Assembly: GCF_009497895.1 (NCBI RefSeq)
Contig: NZ_CP033116.1
Coordinates: 496,001-560,000, forward strand
Length of the DNA stretch: 64,000 nucleotides
Direction of reading: 5' to 3'
Origin: Halopseudomonas pelagia
GTDB taxonomy: Bacteria; Pseudomonadota; Gammaproteobacteria; Pseudomonadales; Pseudomonadaceae
In this document: positions 55,866 to 64,000 of the stretch, piece after piece
Position numbering within the stretch: position 1 is the stretch's first letter
Layout: every line of letters begins with the position of its first letter
Notes under the pieces: model-generated
What the model was told of the DNA's origin: nothing
What the model saw: only the letters and a program-made list of their open reading frames with translations
Databases searched by the model: none
Made by a program: the position numbers and the translations under genes

Positions 55866-58385
55866 TCAGAATGTTGGCTGTATATCGCTGGCGACCAGCG
55901 CCAGCTGCTCGCGGAACAGTTGCTGGATCCGCTCGAGTTCTTCGGCTTGATCGGCCTCGAAGCGCAGCACCAACATCGGCGTGGTGTTGGAAGCACGTAC
56001 CAGACCCCAGCCTGAGGGGTAGTCGACGCGGATCCCATCCAGCGTGGAGACCTTGCCAGTGCCCCATTGCGCCTGCTTTTTCAACGCCTCGATGATCTCG
56101 AACTTGCGCGCTTCGCCCACGCTCAGGTTTATCTCGGGGGTCACCAGGCCAACCGGGTACTTATCGAAGATATCGGCGCTCTCGCCACTGTTCTGCGTCA
56201 GGATGGACATCAGCTCCAACAGACGGCAGGCGCTGTACAGACCATCATCGAAGCCGAACCAGCGCTCCTTGAAGAAGATGTGCCCGCTCATCTCGCCGCC
56301 GAGCATCGCGCCGGTTTCAATCATCTTGGCCTTGATCAGCGAATGGCCGGATTTCCACATCACCGGCCGGCCGCCCATGCGGCTGATCAGCATCGGCAAG
56401 CGCCGTGAGCACTTGATGTCAAAGACGATGTCGGCGCCGGGATGACGGGTGACAATGTCTTCGGAAAACAGCATCATCAGGCGATCGGCATAGATCATAT
56501 CGCCCTTGGCAGTGACCACGCCGAGGCGGTCCGCGTCGCCGTCCAGGGCAATGCCGACGTCGGCACCCTGACGGGCTACCTCGGCGATCAGGTCCTGCAG
56601 GTTTTCCAGCTTGCCCGGGTCCGGATGATGGTTAGGGAAGTTGCCGTCCACCTCACAATACAGTGGCGTCACTTCGCAGCCCAGGCTTTCGATCAATTGC
56701 TGGGCGATCACACCGCCGACGCCGTTGCCGCAATCAATGACCACCTTCAACGGGCGTACCAGCACCACATCTTCGGTGATCTGACGGCGATAGGCGTCCA
56801 ACAGATCGAGTTGCCTGCGGCTGCCGGCACCTTCGTGCAGATCGTTCTCGCGCAGCCGCCGGTGCAGATCGCTGATGCGCTTTTCAGAGAGAGTTTCGCC
56901 AGCAATCACGATCTTCAAGCCGTTATAGTCGGCCGGATTATGGCTGCCGGTGAGCATCACGCCAGAGGTCGCTTCAGTGGTGTGGGTGGCGTAATAGAGT
57001 ACGGGTGTCGGCACCATGCCCAGATCGGTGACGTGGCAGCCACTGTCCATCAGGCCGCGAATCAGCTGCTCACTGAGCGCCGGCCCCGAGAGCCGGCCAT
57101 CGCGGGCAACGGCTATCTTGGCTTCGTCTGCGGCGATGGACTCGCTACCGATTGCCCGGCCCAGCCAGTACACCGCTTCTTCAGTCAAGGTTTTGCCGAC
57201 CACACCACGGATATCATAGGCGCGGAAAATCTCTGCAGGTATCTCCGGGATCACAGGCCCGGCGGGCTGTTCGCCAGACATGCCAAAGGCGTCATCGTCA
57301 CTGTCGACGATGTCGATATCCAGAATGTCCCGGTTCTGAAATGCCGGGCTGTCAGGCACTTCGCGGGCGATGGGTTTGGACGGTTTCCGGCCAGCGTTTT
57401 CACGCTCGGGGCTAGGGCCCAAGGTACGGCCGCTGCCACTGGCCAATTGCATGATGCTCTGGCCTACCCGCACCAGCGGGCCGAGTTGCAGGCCGGCGGC
57501 CTTGTGGCCATGCGTCAGTTGGATGAGGACCTCGGCGTCCGCGTTAAGCCGCGAGGTCCAGCTGCGCTGCAACTGCCACAGACCGATCATCAGGCCAAAC
57601 AGAGCCAGTAGAACCGCTGCCAGCAACAGTAGTGGATTGACCAGGCCGGCGCTGAGCGCGGGACCGGCCATGAACTGGATACTCCAGGCCGGATTGACGC
57701 TGGAGATCGACACCGGTTCGCCGAAGCCGCTGCCCGCTTGATATAGCGTTTGTGCCGTGGCGCCGGGAAAGGTCTGAGTCAGGGTAATCTGGCCACTGTC
57801 TTCAGGCAGGGCGGGGAGGGCAGAAGTAAGCCGCTGCAGTTCGAAGACGGCAATCAGCGTGCCACCAATCGGTGCGTTCTCTGAAGCGCGCAAGGGTTTG
57901 ACGGCATACAGGCGCCACTGGCCGTCCACCGGGTGGACCTCCATGGGTACCGGCATATTGCGTTCGGCGCGCCGAATCATGTCCAGGGCGGCAAAGCTGA
58001 GCGGCGCATCCTGCGCATCGGTCACCTCAGCGCGGCCGACGGCGTTGGTGTAAATCGCCAGATTGCCGGCCAGGTTGTAACGCAGCAAGCGCTGCATGCT
58101 GGCACTGCCGCCTTGCTGCAGAGCGACCTGCAACTGCGGATTGGCGGCCAGCCGGCTAAGGTCGGCATCCAGTTGACGAATGCTCTGGTTCAGGGCGCCA
58201 GCCTGTTGCGTCGCATAGGCTCTGGTCATGTCTGTGCGGTAGCGTTCACTGCCCATGCCGAACAGCGCAATCCAGATCGGAATCGCCGCCAAAGCCAAAC
58301 CTATCAGTGCCAGCAGCAACGGCGTCAAAGTACTGGGCAGGGTTGATCCTGCTTTGGCCGTCTGTTGTTTTTTTAGTTTGATCAC
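55866..58385 (-). CDS. algC: Phosphomannomutase/phosphoglucomutase AlgC with N-terminal membrane region
   Basis: An 839-residue form. The C-terminal 463 residues are the mutase that interconverts mannose- and glucose-phosphates for LPS, alginate and rhamnolipid; the phosphoserine is Ser481 in MLTGSHNP, equal to Ser108 of mature AlgC, and DGDADRLG is the metal loop. The N-terminal 370 residues have hydrophobic helices at about 22-45 and 250-275 with a periplasmic-looking domain between, followed by a low-complexity linker. Pseudomonas genomes often carry this long version. The start is a GTG at 58385. It follows dut. Confidence 0.94.
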   Translation of the reverse strand: MIKLKKQQTAKAGSTLPSTLTPLLLALIGLALAAIPIWIALFGMGSERYRTDMTRAYATQQAGALNQSIRQLDADLSRLAANPQLQVALQQGGSASMQRLLRYNLAGNLAIYTNAVGRAEVTDAQDAPLSFAALDMIRRAERNMPVPMEVHPVDGQWRLYAVKPLRASENAPIGGTLIAVFELQRLTSALPALPEDSGQITLTQTFPGATAQTLYQAGSGFGEPVSISSVNPAWSIQFMAGPALSAGLVNPLLLLAAVLLALFGLMIGLWQLQRSWTSRLNADAEVLIQLTHGHKAAGLQLGPLVRVGQSIMQLASGSGRTLGPSPERENAGRKPSKPIAREVPDSPAFQNRDILDIDIVDSDDDAFGMSGEQPAGPVIPEIPAEIFRAYDIRGVVGKTLTEEAVYWLGRAIGSESIAADEAKIAVARDGRLSGPALSEQLIRGLMDSGCHVTDLGMVPTPVLYYATHTTEATSGVMLTGSHNPADYNGLKIVIAGETLSEKRISDLHRRLRENDLHEGAGSRRQLDLLDAYRRQITEDVVLVRPLKVVIDCGNGVGGVIAQQLIESLGCEVTPLYCEVDGNFPNHHPDPGKLENLQDLIAEVARQGADVGIALDGDADRLGVVTAKGDMIYADRLMMLFSEDIVTRHPGADIVFDIKCSRRLPMLISRMGGRPVMWKSGHSLIKAKMIETGAMLGGEMSGHIFFKERWFGFDDGLYSACRLLELMSILTQNSGESADIFDKYPVGLVTPEINLSVGEARKFEIIEALKKQAQWGTGKVSTLDGIRVDYPSGWGLVRASNTTPMLVLRFEADQAEELERIQQLFREQLALVASDIQPTF

Positions 58386-58421
58386 TGCTTACCGCCTCCC
58401 TGCCCACTGCGTCGTGAATGG

Positions 58422-58877
58422 TTAATGGCTGCCGGTATGGCCGAATCCACCAGCGCCCCGCTGACTGTTATCGAAGCTGTCGACGATGTCCAGCTTTGCT
58501 TGCAGCACCGGCACCAGAATCAGCTGAGCGATGCGTTCGCCAGGCTCTATGGTGAAGGCGCTCTGGCTGCGGTTCCAGCAAGAGACCATCAGTTGGCCCT
58601 GGTAATCGGAGTCGATCAGGCCGACCAGATTGCCCAGCACTATCCCGTGCTTATGGCCCATACCGGAGCGCGGCAGAATCATCGCAGCCAAGCCGGGGTC
58701 GGCAATATGGATGGCCAGTCCGGTGGGCAGCAGTTGGGTCTGGCCAGGCTCAAGTGTCAGGGGCTCATCCAGCATGGCGCGCAGGTCCAGTCCGGCGGAG
58801 CCTTCGGTGGCGTAATGCGGCAAAGGCCACTGCTGACCCAGACGCGGGTCCATTACCTTGGCTTGAAGTGTGTGCAT
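58422..58877 (-). CDS. dut: Deoxyuridine 5'-triphosphate nucleotidohydrolase
   Basis: A 151-residue trimeric dUTPase producing dUMP and PPi and keeping uracil out of DNA. All five motifs are visible: [36 protein letters not shown] and [10 protein letters not shown]. Standard length. It is in the coaBC-dut-algC-argB order. Confidence 0.98.
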   Translation of the reverse strand: MHTLQAKVMDPRLGQQWPLPHYATEGSAGLDLRAMLDEPLTLEPGQTQLLPTGLAIHIADPGLAAMILPRSGMGHKHGIVLGNLVGLIDSDYQGQLMVSCWNRSQSAFTIEPGERIAQLILVPVLQAKLDIVDSFDNSQRGAGGFGHTGSH

Positions 58878-58915
58878 ACGGCGTCCTTATGAAGTCTGGA
58901 TCATGAAATCGTCAG

Positions 58916-60151
58916 TCATGGGGTCTGAGAAGAGGGCTGCCGGGCAAGCTGTTCGGCTATAAAAGCAATGATCTGGCGGGCCAGCTTCTGTTTGCTGGCG
59001 TGCGGCAGGCTGTGCTGTTGCAGCGTTCGGTCAATCAGGGTCACGGCGTTGTCATCGCTGTTAAAACCAATACCCGGTTGGCTGACGTCATTGGCGATGA
59101 TCAGATCGAGATTCTTGCGCTTCAGTTTGCCCTGGGCGTAGCTGAGCACCTCATTGGTTTCAGCGGCGAAGCCGACGCACCAGGGACGTGCCTGGCCTGC
59201 TGGTGGCGAAGAGAGGGTGGCGAGAATATCCGGATTGCGTACCAGGCTCAGCGTCATGCCGTCTCCTGAATGCGGATCTTTCTTCAACTTGCTGTCGGCG
59301 CAGTGCGCAGGGCGGTAGTCGGCTACCGCAGCAGAGGCAATGAATACATCGGCGGGCAGGGCATCCTGGCAGGCGTGGAGCATATCTTCAGCGCTGACCA
59401 CATCCACCCGTTGCACTCGTGGCGGGGTCGGCAGGTTCACCGGTCCGGCAACCAGGGTGACCCGTGCCCCGGCTTCGGCGGCAGCTTCAGCCAGAGCAAA
59501 GCCCATTTTTCCGGAGCTGTGATTGGAGATGTAGCGTACCGGGTCGATGGCCTCGCGCGTGGGGCCGGCGTTGATCAGCAGATGCAGGCCGGCGAGGCTG
59601 CCGCGCTCAAAACAGCCAGCGACCTTCATGGCGATATCAGTCGGCTCGAGCATCCGGCCGGGGCCGATATCGCCACAGGCCTGTTCGCCGGCGCCGGGCC
59701 CGAAGATGCTGACGCCGCGTTGCAGCAGGGTATCGAGGTTGGCCTGGGTCGCGGCATCGCGCCACATTGCCTGATTCATGGCGGGTGCCAGGGCGATCGG
59801 GGCATCAGTAGCCAGTACCAGTGTGGTCAGCAGATCATCGCCACGGCCCTGGGCCAGGCGGGCCATCAGATCGGCAGTGGCAGGCGCGATCAGCACCACA
59901 TCAGCCCAGCGCGCGAGTTCGATATGACCCATGGCAGCCTCGGCAGCCGGATCGAGCAGATCACCATGCACGGGGTGCCCCGACAACGCCTGCAGTGTCA
60001 GCGGAGTGATGAACTCGCGCGCGGCCTGGGTCATGACCACCCGCACCTCGGCGCCGGCATCACGCAGCCGGCGTATCAGTTCCGCGCTTTTATAGGCGGC
60101 AATGCCGCCGCTGACGCCCAGAAGAACCCGTTTGTTGACCAACCGCTGCAT
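58916..60151 (-). CDS. coaBC: Bifunctional phosphopantothenoylcysteine decarboxylase/synthetase
   Basis: A 411-residue CoA biosynthesis enzyme. The N-terminal CoaC flavin domain has [18 protein letters not shown] and PAMNQAMW, with the substrate-clamp Cys in [12 protein letters not shown]. The C-terminal CoaB synthetase begins near [18 protein letters not shown] and has [11 protein letters not shown]. The ATG at 60151 opens the cluster, divergent from radC. Confidence 0.97.
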   Translation of the reverse strand: MQRLVNKRVLLGVSGGIAAYKSAELIRRLRDAGAEVRVVMTQAAREFITPLTLQALSGHPVHGDLLDPAAEAAMGHIELARWADVVLIAPATADLMARLAQGRGDDLLTTLVLATDAPIALAPAMNQAMWRDAATQANLDTLLQRGVSIFGPGAGEQACGDIGPGRMLEPTDIAMKVAGCFERGSLAGLHLLINAGPTREAIDPVRYISNHSSGKMGFALAEAAAEAGARVTLVAGPVNLPTPPRVQRVDVVSAEDMLHACQDALPADVFIASAAVADYRPAHCADSKLKKDPHSGDGMTLSLVRNPDILATLSSPPAGQARPWCVGFAAETNEVLSYAQGKLKRKNLDLIIANDVSQPGIGFNSDDNAVTLIDRTLQQHSLPHASKQKLARQIIAFIAEQLARQPSSQTP

Positions 60152-60329
60152 GCTTGACTCCTGAGCTACGCCGACCTATGGCGAACACATTCCAGCCTAG
60201 TGATACTAGCACAAGGCCGCTATTTGACTGCGCAGGCGGGTATCGACCCGCTTGTCGTCAGCTTTTATACTGCGACCATATTACACCGCACGAACAGGAA
60301 GTACGTGCCTGACTAGCAGGGAAATGCTC

Positions 60330-61004
60330 ATGCCTATCACCGATTGGCCGCTCGCCGAACGTCCGCGGGAGAAACTCATCAAGCAGGGCGCTGCTGCGCT
60401 GTCGGATGCCGAATTGCTCGCGATCTTTCTACGCACGGGTATTCCCGGCCGCAGCGCGGTGGACTTGGCGCGCGATCTGCTCAGCGGTTTCGGCAGCCTG
60501 CGCGCCCTGGTGCAGGCGGATATGCCCGATTTTTGCACGCATCCCGGGCTCGGGCCTGCCAAATACGTGCAGTTGCAGGCAGTGATGGAAATGGCCCGCC
60601 GGCATCTGTTCGAGGAGCTCAAGCGCGGCACGGCGCTCACCTCGCCTGGTGCAGTGCGCCAATACCTGCGTAGCCGTATGGCGCATCTGCCACATGAAGT
60701 CTTCGCCTGTCTGTTTCTGGATAACCAGCACCGTGTCATCGCCTTCGAAGAGCTGTTCCAGGGCACGCTCGACAGTGCCAGCGTTTACCCGCGTGAAGTG
60801 GTCAAGCGGGCGTTGGCACTGAACGCTGCTGCGGTGATTCTTACGCACAACCACCCGTCGGGTGTGGCCGAGCCGAGTCAGGCTGATCAGATGCTTACAC
60901 GGCGCCTGAAAGAAGCGCTGGGGCTGGTGGATATACGCGTGCTTGACCACTTGGTGGTAGGTGATGGGGACCCGGTTTCCTTTGCTGAACGGGGCCTGCT
61001 ATAA
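60330..61004 (+). CDS. radC: RadC-family JAMM/MPN protein
   Basis: A 224-residue protein with an N-terminal helix-hairpin-helix region ([12 protein letters not shown]) and a JAMM metalloprotease-like domain with THNHPSG-x7-D (the zinc-binding set). Its role in repair is not established. ATG 60330 is preceded by AGGGA seven bases upstream; a longer in-frame start at 60252 is poor. Upstream of rpmB. Confidence 0.95.
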   Translation: MPITDWPLAERPREKLIKQGAAALSDAELLAIFLRTGIPGRSAVDLARDLLSGFGSLRALVQADMPDFCTHPGLGPAKYVQLQAVMEMARRHLFEELKRGTALTSPGAVRQYLRSRMAHLPHEVFACLFLDNQHRVIAFEELFQGTLDSASVYPREVVKRALALNAAAVILTHNHPSGVAEPSQADQMLTRRLKEALGLVDIRVLDHLVVGDGDPVSFAERGLL

Positions 61005-61025
61005 AGTAGAAATAATCAAAAGTCG

Positions 61026-61054
61026 TTGCTTGCAGGGCCTGCTTTTGATATAAA
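61026..61054 (+). promoter_or_regulatory. Sigma-70 promoter of rpmB-rpmG
   Basis: TTGCTT and TATAAA are separated by exactly 17 bases, 22 bases after radC. Transcription would start near 61061 and leave a leader of about 130 bases before rpmB. ATCAAAAG/CTTTTGAT flank the region as an inverted repeat. Confidence 0.65.
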
Positions 61055-61067
61055 GCTCCGCTCTTCT

Positions 61068-61120
61068 CGGGGCTGCGCCTGCACAGATGCATTTGCAGGT
61101 CGGCATAAAGGCTTGCCCCG
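61068..61120 (+). promoter_or_regulatory. Structured 5' leader of rpmB
   Basis: CGGGGC (61068) pairs with GCCCCG (61115) and, nested inside, CCTGCA (61078) pairs with TGCAGG (61094). It lies between the promoter and rpmB. A leader of this kind could bind a ribosomal protein for autoregulation. Confidence 0.5.
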
Positions 61121-61188
61121 GCTGGAAAACACATTTTTTATGGCTTCCAACCAGTTCGGGTTGGGCAAGTGGTTGGAGAGGGTTAACC

Positions 61189-61425
61189 ATGTCTCGAGTA
61201 TGTCAGGTGACCGGTAAAGGTCCAGTGACTGGGAACAACGTTTCCCACGCTAACAACAGAACCAAGCGTCGTTTTCTGCCTAACCTGCAGCATCATCGTT
61301 TTTGGGTAGAGTCAGAGAAGCGTTTTGTGCGTCTGCGCACGTCCACCAAGGGTATGCGTATTATTGACAAGCGCGGCATTGATGTCGTCCTGTCTGAAAT
61401 GCGCGCCCGTGGCGAAAAAGTTTAA
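61189..61425 (+). CDS. rpmB: 50S ribosomal protein L28
   Basis: A 78-residue ribosomal protein. [20 protein letters not shown] and [12 protein letters not shown] are L28 signatures. ATG 61189 has GGAGAGGG upstream. It forms an operon with rpmG, 11 bases on. Confidence 0.98.
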   Translation: MSRVCQVTGKGPVTGNNVSHANNRTKRRFLPNLQHHRFWVESEKRFVRLRTSTKGMRIIDKRGIDVVLSEMRARGEKV

Positions 61426-61436
61426 GGAGCAGTTCC

Positions 61437-61592
61437 ATGCGTGAATTAATTCGTCTGATTTCTTCTGCCGGTACTGGTCACTTCTACACTACCGATAAGA
61501 ACAAGCGTACTACGCCCGATAAGATCGAAATCAAGAAGTTCGATCCCGTCGTTCGCAAGCACGTGATGTACAAGGAAGGCAAGATCAAATAA
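61437..61592 (+). CDS. rpmG: 50S ribosomal protein L33
   Basis: A 51-residue ribosomal protein, [20 protein letters not shown] to [24 protein letters not shown] is the L33 signature. It lacks the CxxC zinc pair, so it is a zinc-independent form. AAGGAG lies upstream of ATG 61437. A strong terminator follows. Confidence 0.98.
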   Translation: MRELIRLISSAGTGHFYTTDKNKRTTPDKIEIKKFDPVVRKHVMYKEGKIK

Positions 61593-61607
61593 GGTCTGCC
61601 TCCCGCA

Positions 61608-61637
61608 ACAAAAAACCCGCTTCGGCGGGTTTTTTGT
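61608..61637 (+). terminator. Rho-independent terminator of rpmB-rpmG
   Basis: AAAAAACCCGC pairs with GCGGGTTTTTT around TTCG, a UUCG tetraloop with a six-T tail. The symmetrical A and T runs would let it act in both directions, also for the convergent endopeptidase gene. Confidence 0.95.
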
Positions 61638-61675
61638 TGTCTGGATATTGCTTTGTATTGGTTGCCGGTCGGCTC

Positions 61676-62572
61676 TTAAGGCTCGCCGCCCACTGCAAAG
61701 TTGGGCAGCCGGTCCACGGCCTGGGTGAAAGCGAAGGGAATGGAGATGGTATCCAGCCCTACATTCTTCTGCACCACGAAATGCAGGTGCGGGCCGGTAC
61801 TGTTACCGGTATTGCCGGACTTGCCCAGTGGCGTACCTACATTCACGCGCTGGCCTTCCTGTACCACCACCGAGCGGTGTTTGAGATGCAGGTACACACT
61901 CATGGTGCCGTCATCGTGCAGCAGCCGTACAAAGTTACCTGAGGGGTTGGTACCGCGGCCAGACTGGTTGTTTTCGGTTTTCACCACCACGCCAGGTCGC
62001 GAAGCCACAATCGGCGTGCCTTCCGGCATGGCAATATCAATGGCGTAGCGGCCCTTGGCCCCGGTATGGCTATAACCGCCGCCGGGGCCCTGTGTCACGC
62101 GGAAGGGGCCACCCTGCCAAGGCAAGGGGTAATCCTTCAACGCATGTTTAGCACGTGGGTCACCCACGGCGTGCTTCAGCTTGTAGCTGTAGCTGGGTGG
62201 CCCGGCACCGACTTCGGGAGCCAGGGTCAGCAGGCGCATCTGCTGGCGTGGTTGCAAAATCCAGCGCACTGGTTTGGCCGGTACGCCGATCAGATTCTTT
62301 GCCGACTCGATGCTCAGCTCAACTTCCACTGGCGCATACAGATCGTTGTGCACCACCAGGGTCTCGCCGCCGGCATGCTTGTCGGTGGTGACGTAAACGT
62401 CTTTATCGAAGGTTTCGACCATGGCATCGCGAAACACGAATATCTCGGCGCCCTTGGTTTCCTTGTCGGTGTAGGTCACTACACCATTGCTGTCGACATA
62501 TTTATAGATGGTCGATGCCAGCAGCACAGGGCTTGCCAGCAGCAAAGCCAGGCCGGTGAAGAAGGTCCGCAT
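61676..62572 (-). CDS. M23-family metallopeptidase with DUF4124 domain
   Basis: A 298-residue exported protein. The signal peptide ends near LLAST (residues 1-19), and a DUF4124 segment follows (IYKYVDSNGVVTYTD). Residues about 165-290 are an M23 (LytM) domain: GYSHTGAKGRYAIDIAMPEGT contains the first His/Asp set and TGPHLHF the HxH, so zinc and activity are plausible, acting on peptidoglycan cross-links. The start ATG at 62572 gives a good signal peptide, but AAAGG is too close; TTG or GTG starts a few codons upstream are possible. Confidence 0.88.
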   Translation of the reverse strand: MRTFFTGLALLLASPVLLASTIYKYVDSNGVVTYTDKETKGAEIFVFRDAMVETFDKDVYVTTDKHAGGETLVVHNDLYAPVEVELSIESAKNLIGVPAKPVRWILQPRQQMRLLTLAPEVGAGPPSYSYKLKHAVGDPRAKHALKDYPLPWQGGPFRVTQGPGGGYSHTGAKGRYAIDIAMPEGTPIVASRPGVVVKTENNQSGRGTNPSGNFVRLLHDDGTMSVYLHLKHRSVVVQEGQRVNVGTPLGKSGNTGNSTGPHLHFVVQKNVGLDTISIPFAFTQAVDRLPNFAVGGEP

Positions 62573-62663
62573 CCTTTGCAACCTCACATAATGCGTGTTG
62601 GCGAAAAAGCCGAGTCTATCCTGTTGTGCGCGTGGTGGCGACACGCACAACAGGGCGCTGTGA

Positions 62664-63857
62664 TCAGCGTGCCATGCCCGGCGCAGGTTGCAGGGAATAG
62701 GTCCGCAGCGTCGCAGCAAAATCCTGCAGCGCCTTGATCCCACTGGTTTCTGCCTGGTGACACCATTCACGCAAAGCCTGCAGCATATCGTGGCCGTTGG
62801 CACTGGTGCGTCCCCAGATCTGCTGTAGTGCCAGACGCTTCTCGTAGATCACTTTCAGTGCCTGACTTTCAGCCAGTACACGCTGCAGTTTTTCTTCATT
62901 CTGGCTGTCCATCAAACTGCTTTCGCGGCTGAGCAGGCGCTTGGCGCGGCGAAACAGGTGGCGGACCGACTCATCAACCCGATGCATTTCCTGCTGCACC
63001 AGGGGTTTGATCACCAACTTGCGGTACTGGGCCATGATCTGAAAGCGATTATTCAAGATCGCCATCGCGGTATCCATGTCCAGCGTCTGCTTGCCTTCGA
63101 CCTGATGCGCGATCGGCGCGGTACGCCGCACCTTGGCCAGCCCCAGCAGGCTGAACAGGCGGATCCATAACCAACCCATATCGAACTCCCACTTCTTCAC
63201 CGACAGCTTGGCGGAGTTCGGGTAGGTGTGGTGATTGTTATGCAGTTCTTCCCCGCCAATCAGAATGCCCCAGGGCATGATATTGGTCGCTGCGTCCTTG
63301 CATTCAAAGTTGCGGTAGCCCAATGCGTGGCCCAGACCATTGATCACGCCTGCGGCCATCACCGGGATCCACATCATCTGCACAGCCCATACGGTCAGGC
63401 CGAGCACGCCGAATAGCGCCAGATCAATGAACGCCAGCAGGGTCACGCCAGCAATCGGAAAGCGGCTGTAGAGATTGCGCTCGATCCAGTCGTCCGGGCA
63501 ATTTTTGCCATAGATACGCAGAGTTTCCTCGTTCTTGGCCTCTTCCATATACAGCTCGGCGCCTTTGCGCAGCACGGTAGACAGACCTTTATGCACCGGG
63601 CTGTGAGGGTCTTCCGGTGTTTCGCATTTGGCGTGGTGCTTGCGGTGGATGGCGGTCCACTCGCGGGTGTTCATGCTGGTTGTGAGCCACAACCAGAAAC
63701 GGAAAAAGTGCTGCAGCGCGGGGTGTAGCTCGAGCGCACGGTGGGCCGAGTAACGGTGCAGATAAACAGTGACGCTGACGATGGTGATATGCGTCAGAAC
63801 CAGGGTGACGGCCAGGATTTGCCAGCCGCTGAGTTGCAGTAAACCTTGATACCACAT
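62664..63857 (-). CDS. Acyl-CoA/phospholipid delta-9 fatty acid desaturase
   Basis: A 397-residue inner-membrane di-iron desaturase. The three histidine boxes are HRYSAH, HRKHH and HNNHH. About four hydrophobic segments are visible. The C-terminal 120 residues are a charged helical extension (RRAKRLLSRESSL). It introduces a double bond at C9 of saturated acyl chains to keep membranes fluid. The ATG at 63857 has GAGGAA upstream. No regulator gene is in view. Confidence 0.93.
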   Translation of the reverse strand: MWYQGLLQLSGWQILAVTLVLTHITIVSVTVYLHRYSAHRALELHPALQHFFRFWLWLTTSMNTREWTAIHRKHHAKCETPEDPHSPVHKGLSTVLRKGAELYMEEAKNEETLRIYGKNCPDDWIERNLYSRFPIAGVTLLAFIDLALFGVLGLTVWAVQMMWIPVMAAGVINGLGHALGYRNFECKDAATNIMPWGILIGGEELHNNHHTYPNSAKLSVKKWEFDMGWLWIRLFSLLGLAKVRRTAPIAHQVEGKQTLDMDTAMAILNNRFQIMAQYRKLVIKPLVQQEMHRVDESVRHLFRRAKRLLSRESSLMDSQNEEKLQRVLAESQALKVIYEKRLALQQIWGRTSANGHDMLQALREWCHQAETSGIKALQDFAATLRTYSLQPAPGMAR

Positions 63858-64000
63858 AGGGCTTCTATTCCTCTTTCAGCATTTCCGGAAAAACACCGGA
63901 ATTTCGATTATGGACCAGGACACAGCTAAATGACACGTCCGTCAGACAATCGGCGAGTGCTATATTGCTAACTAAGCTTGAATACAACTGAGTAATGCAT
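63858..64000. other. Upstream region of the desaturase gene, right window edge
   Basis: These 143 bases hold no gene I can support. TATATTGC near 63961 is A/T-rich but no paired promoter element on the minus strand was found with confidence. Confidence 0.5.

Overview
The window is about 60% GC and codes densely on both strands. It looks like a Pseudomonas-type gammaproteobacterium. From memory, the right half has the gene content and order of the P. aeruginosa chromosome between phoR/phoB and rpmG: phoR-phoB, ubiA-ubiC, rubredoxin and its reductase, HU, an HDOD protein, recG-oxyR, ridA-spoT-rpoZ-gmk, yicC, rph, crc, pyrE, argB-algC-dut-coaBC, radC, rpmB-rpmG. The moderate GC and a zwf without pgl/eda beside it would suit the Halopseudomonas (P. 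pertucinogena) branch, but the genus is an inference. I saw no rRNA, tRNA, CRISPR array, insertion sequence or prophage gene.

Layout. 0-18 kb is an accessory, sensory and stress region. It holds a 5'-truncated CheR/PAS/histidine-kinase/receiver giant, an old-yellow-enzyme reductase divergent from an ArsR-like regulator, a Fur-box TonB siderophore receptor, a zinc alcohol/formaldehyde dehydrogenase with a small membrane protein, a second hybrid kinase with its own receiver protein, periplasmic SodC, PpiC, the hexR/zwf pair around a near-perfect HexR operator, and a membrane PAS-GGDEF-EAL protein. 18-31 kb holds uvrD, a TRAP transporter whose binding protein is separated from its membrane subunits by a lipoprotein and an accessory signal peptidase, a YciA-like thioesterase, an arsR-acr3-flavin reductase operon, cytochrome c-551, an iron alcohol dehydrogenase and a response regulator. 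31.6-61.6 kb is the conserved housekeeping block. 61.6-64 kb holds an M23 endopeptidase-like protein and a fatty acid desaturase.

How the genes work together. PhoBR controls phosphate starvation; UbiC-UbiA start ubiquinone synthesis; rubredoxin and its reductase form an electron-transfer pair; OxyR, OsmC and SodC handle oxidative stress; Gmk, SpoT and RpoZ link GMP supply, (p)ppGpp and RNA polymerase; Crc sets carbon catabolite control; ArgB, PyrE, CoaBC, Dut and AlgC cover arginine, pyrimidine, CoA, dUTP and sugar-phosphate metabolism; RadC-RpmB-RpmG close the block with a strong terminator.

The most unusual features are non-coding or architectural: a 14-bp tandem array between a response regulator and phoR, an inverted REP pair next to crc, a repeat that supplies the ribosome binding site of the TRAP binding protein, a structured leader before rpmB, and the split TRAP locus. 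No clearly new defence or biosynthetic system was found.
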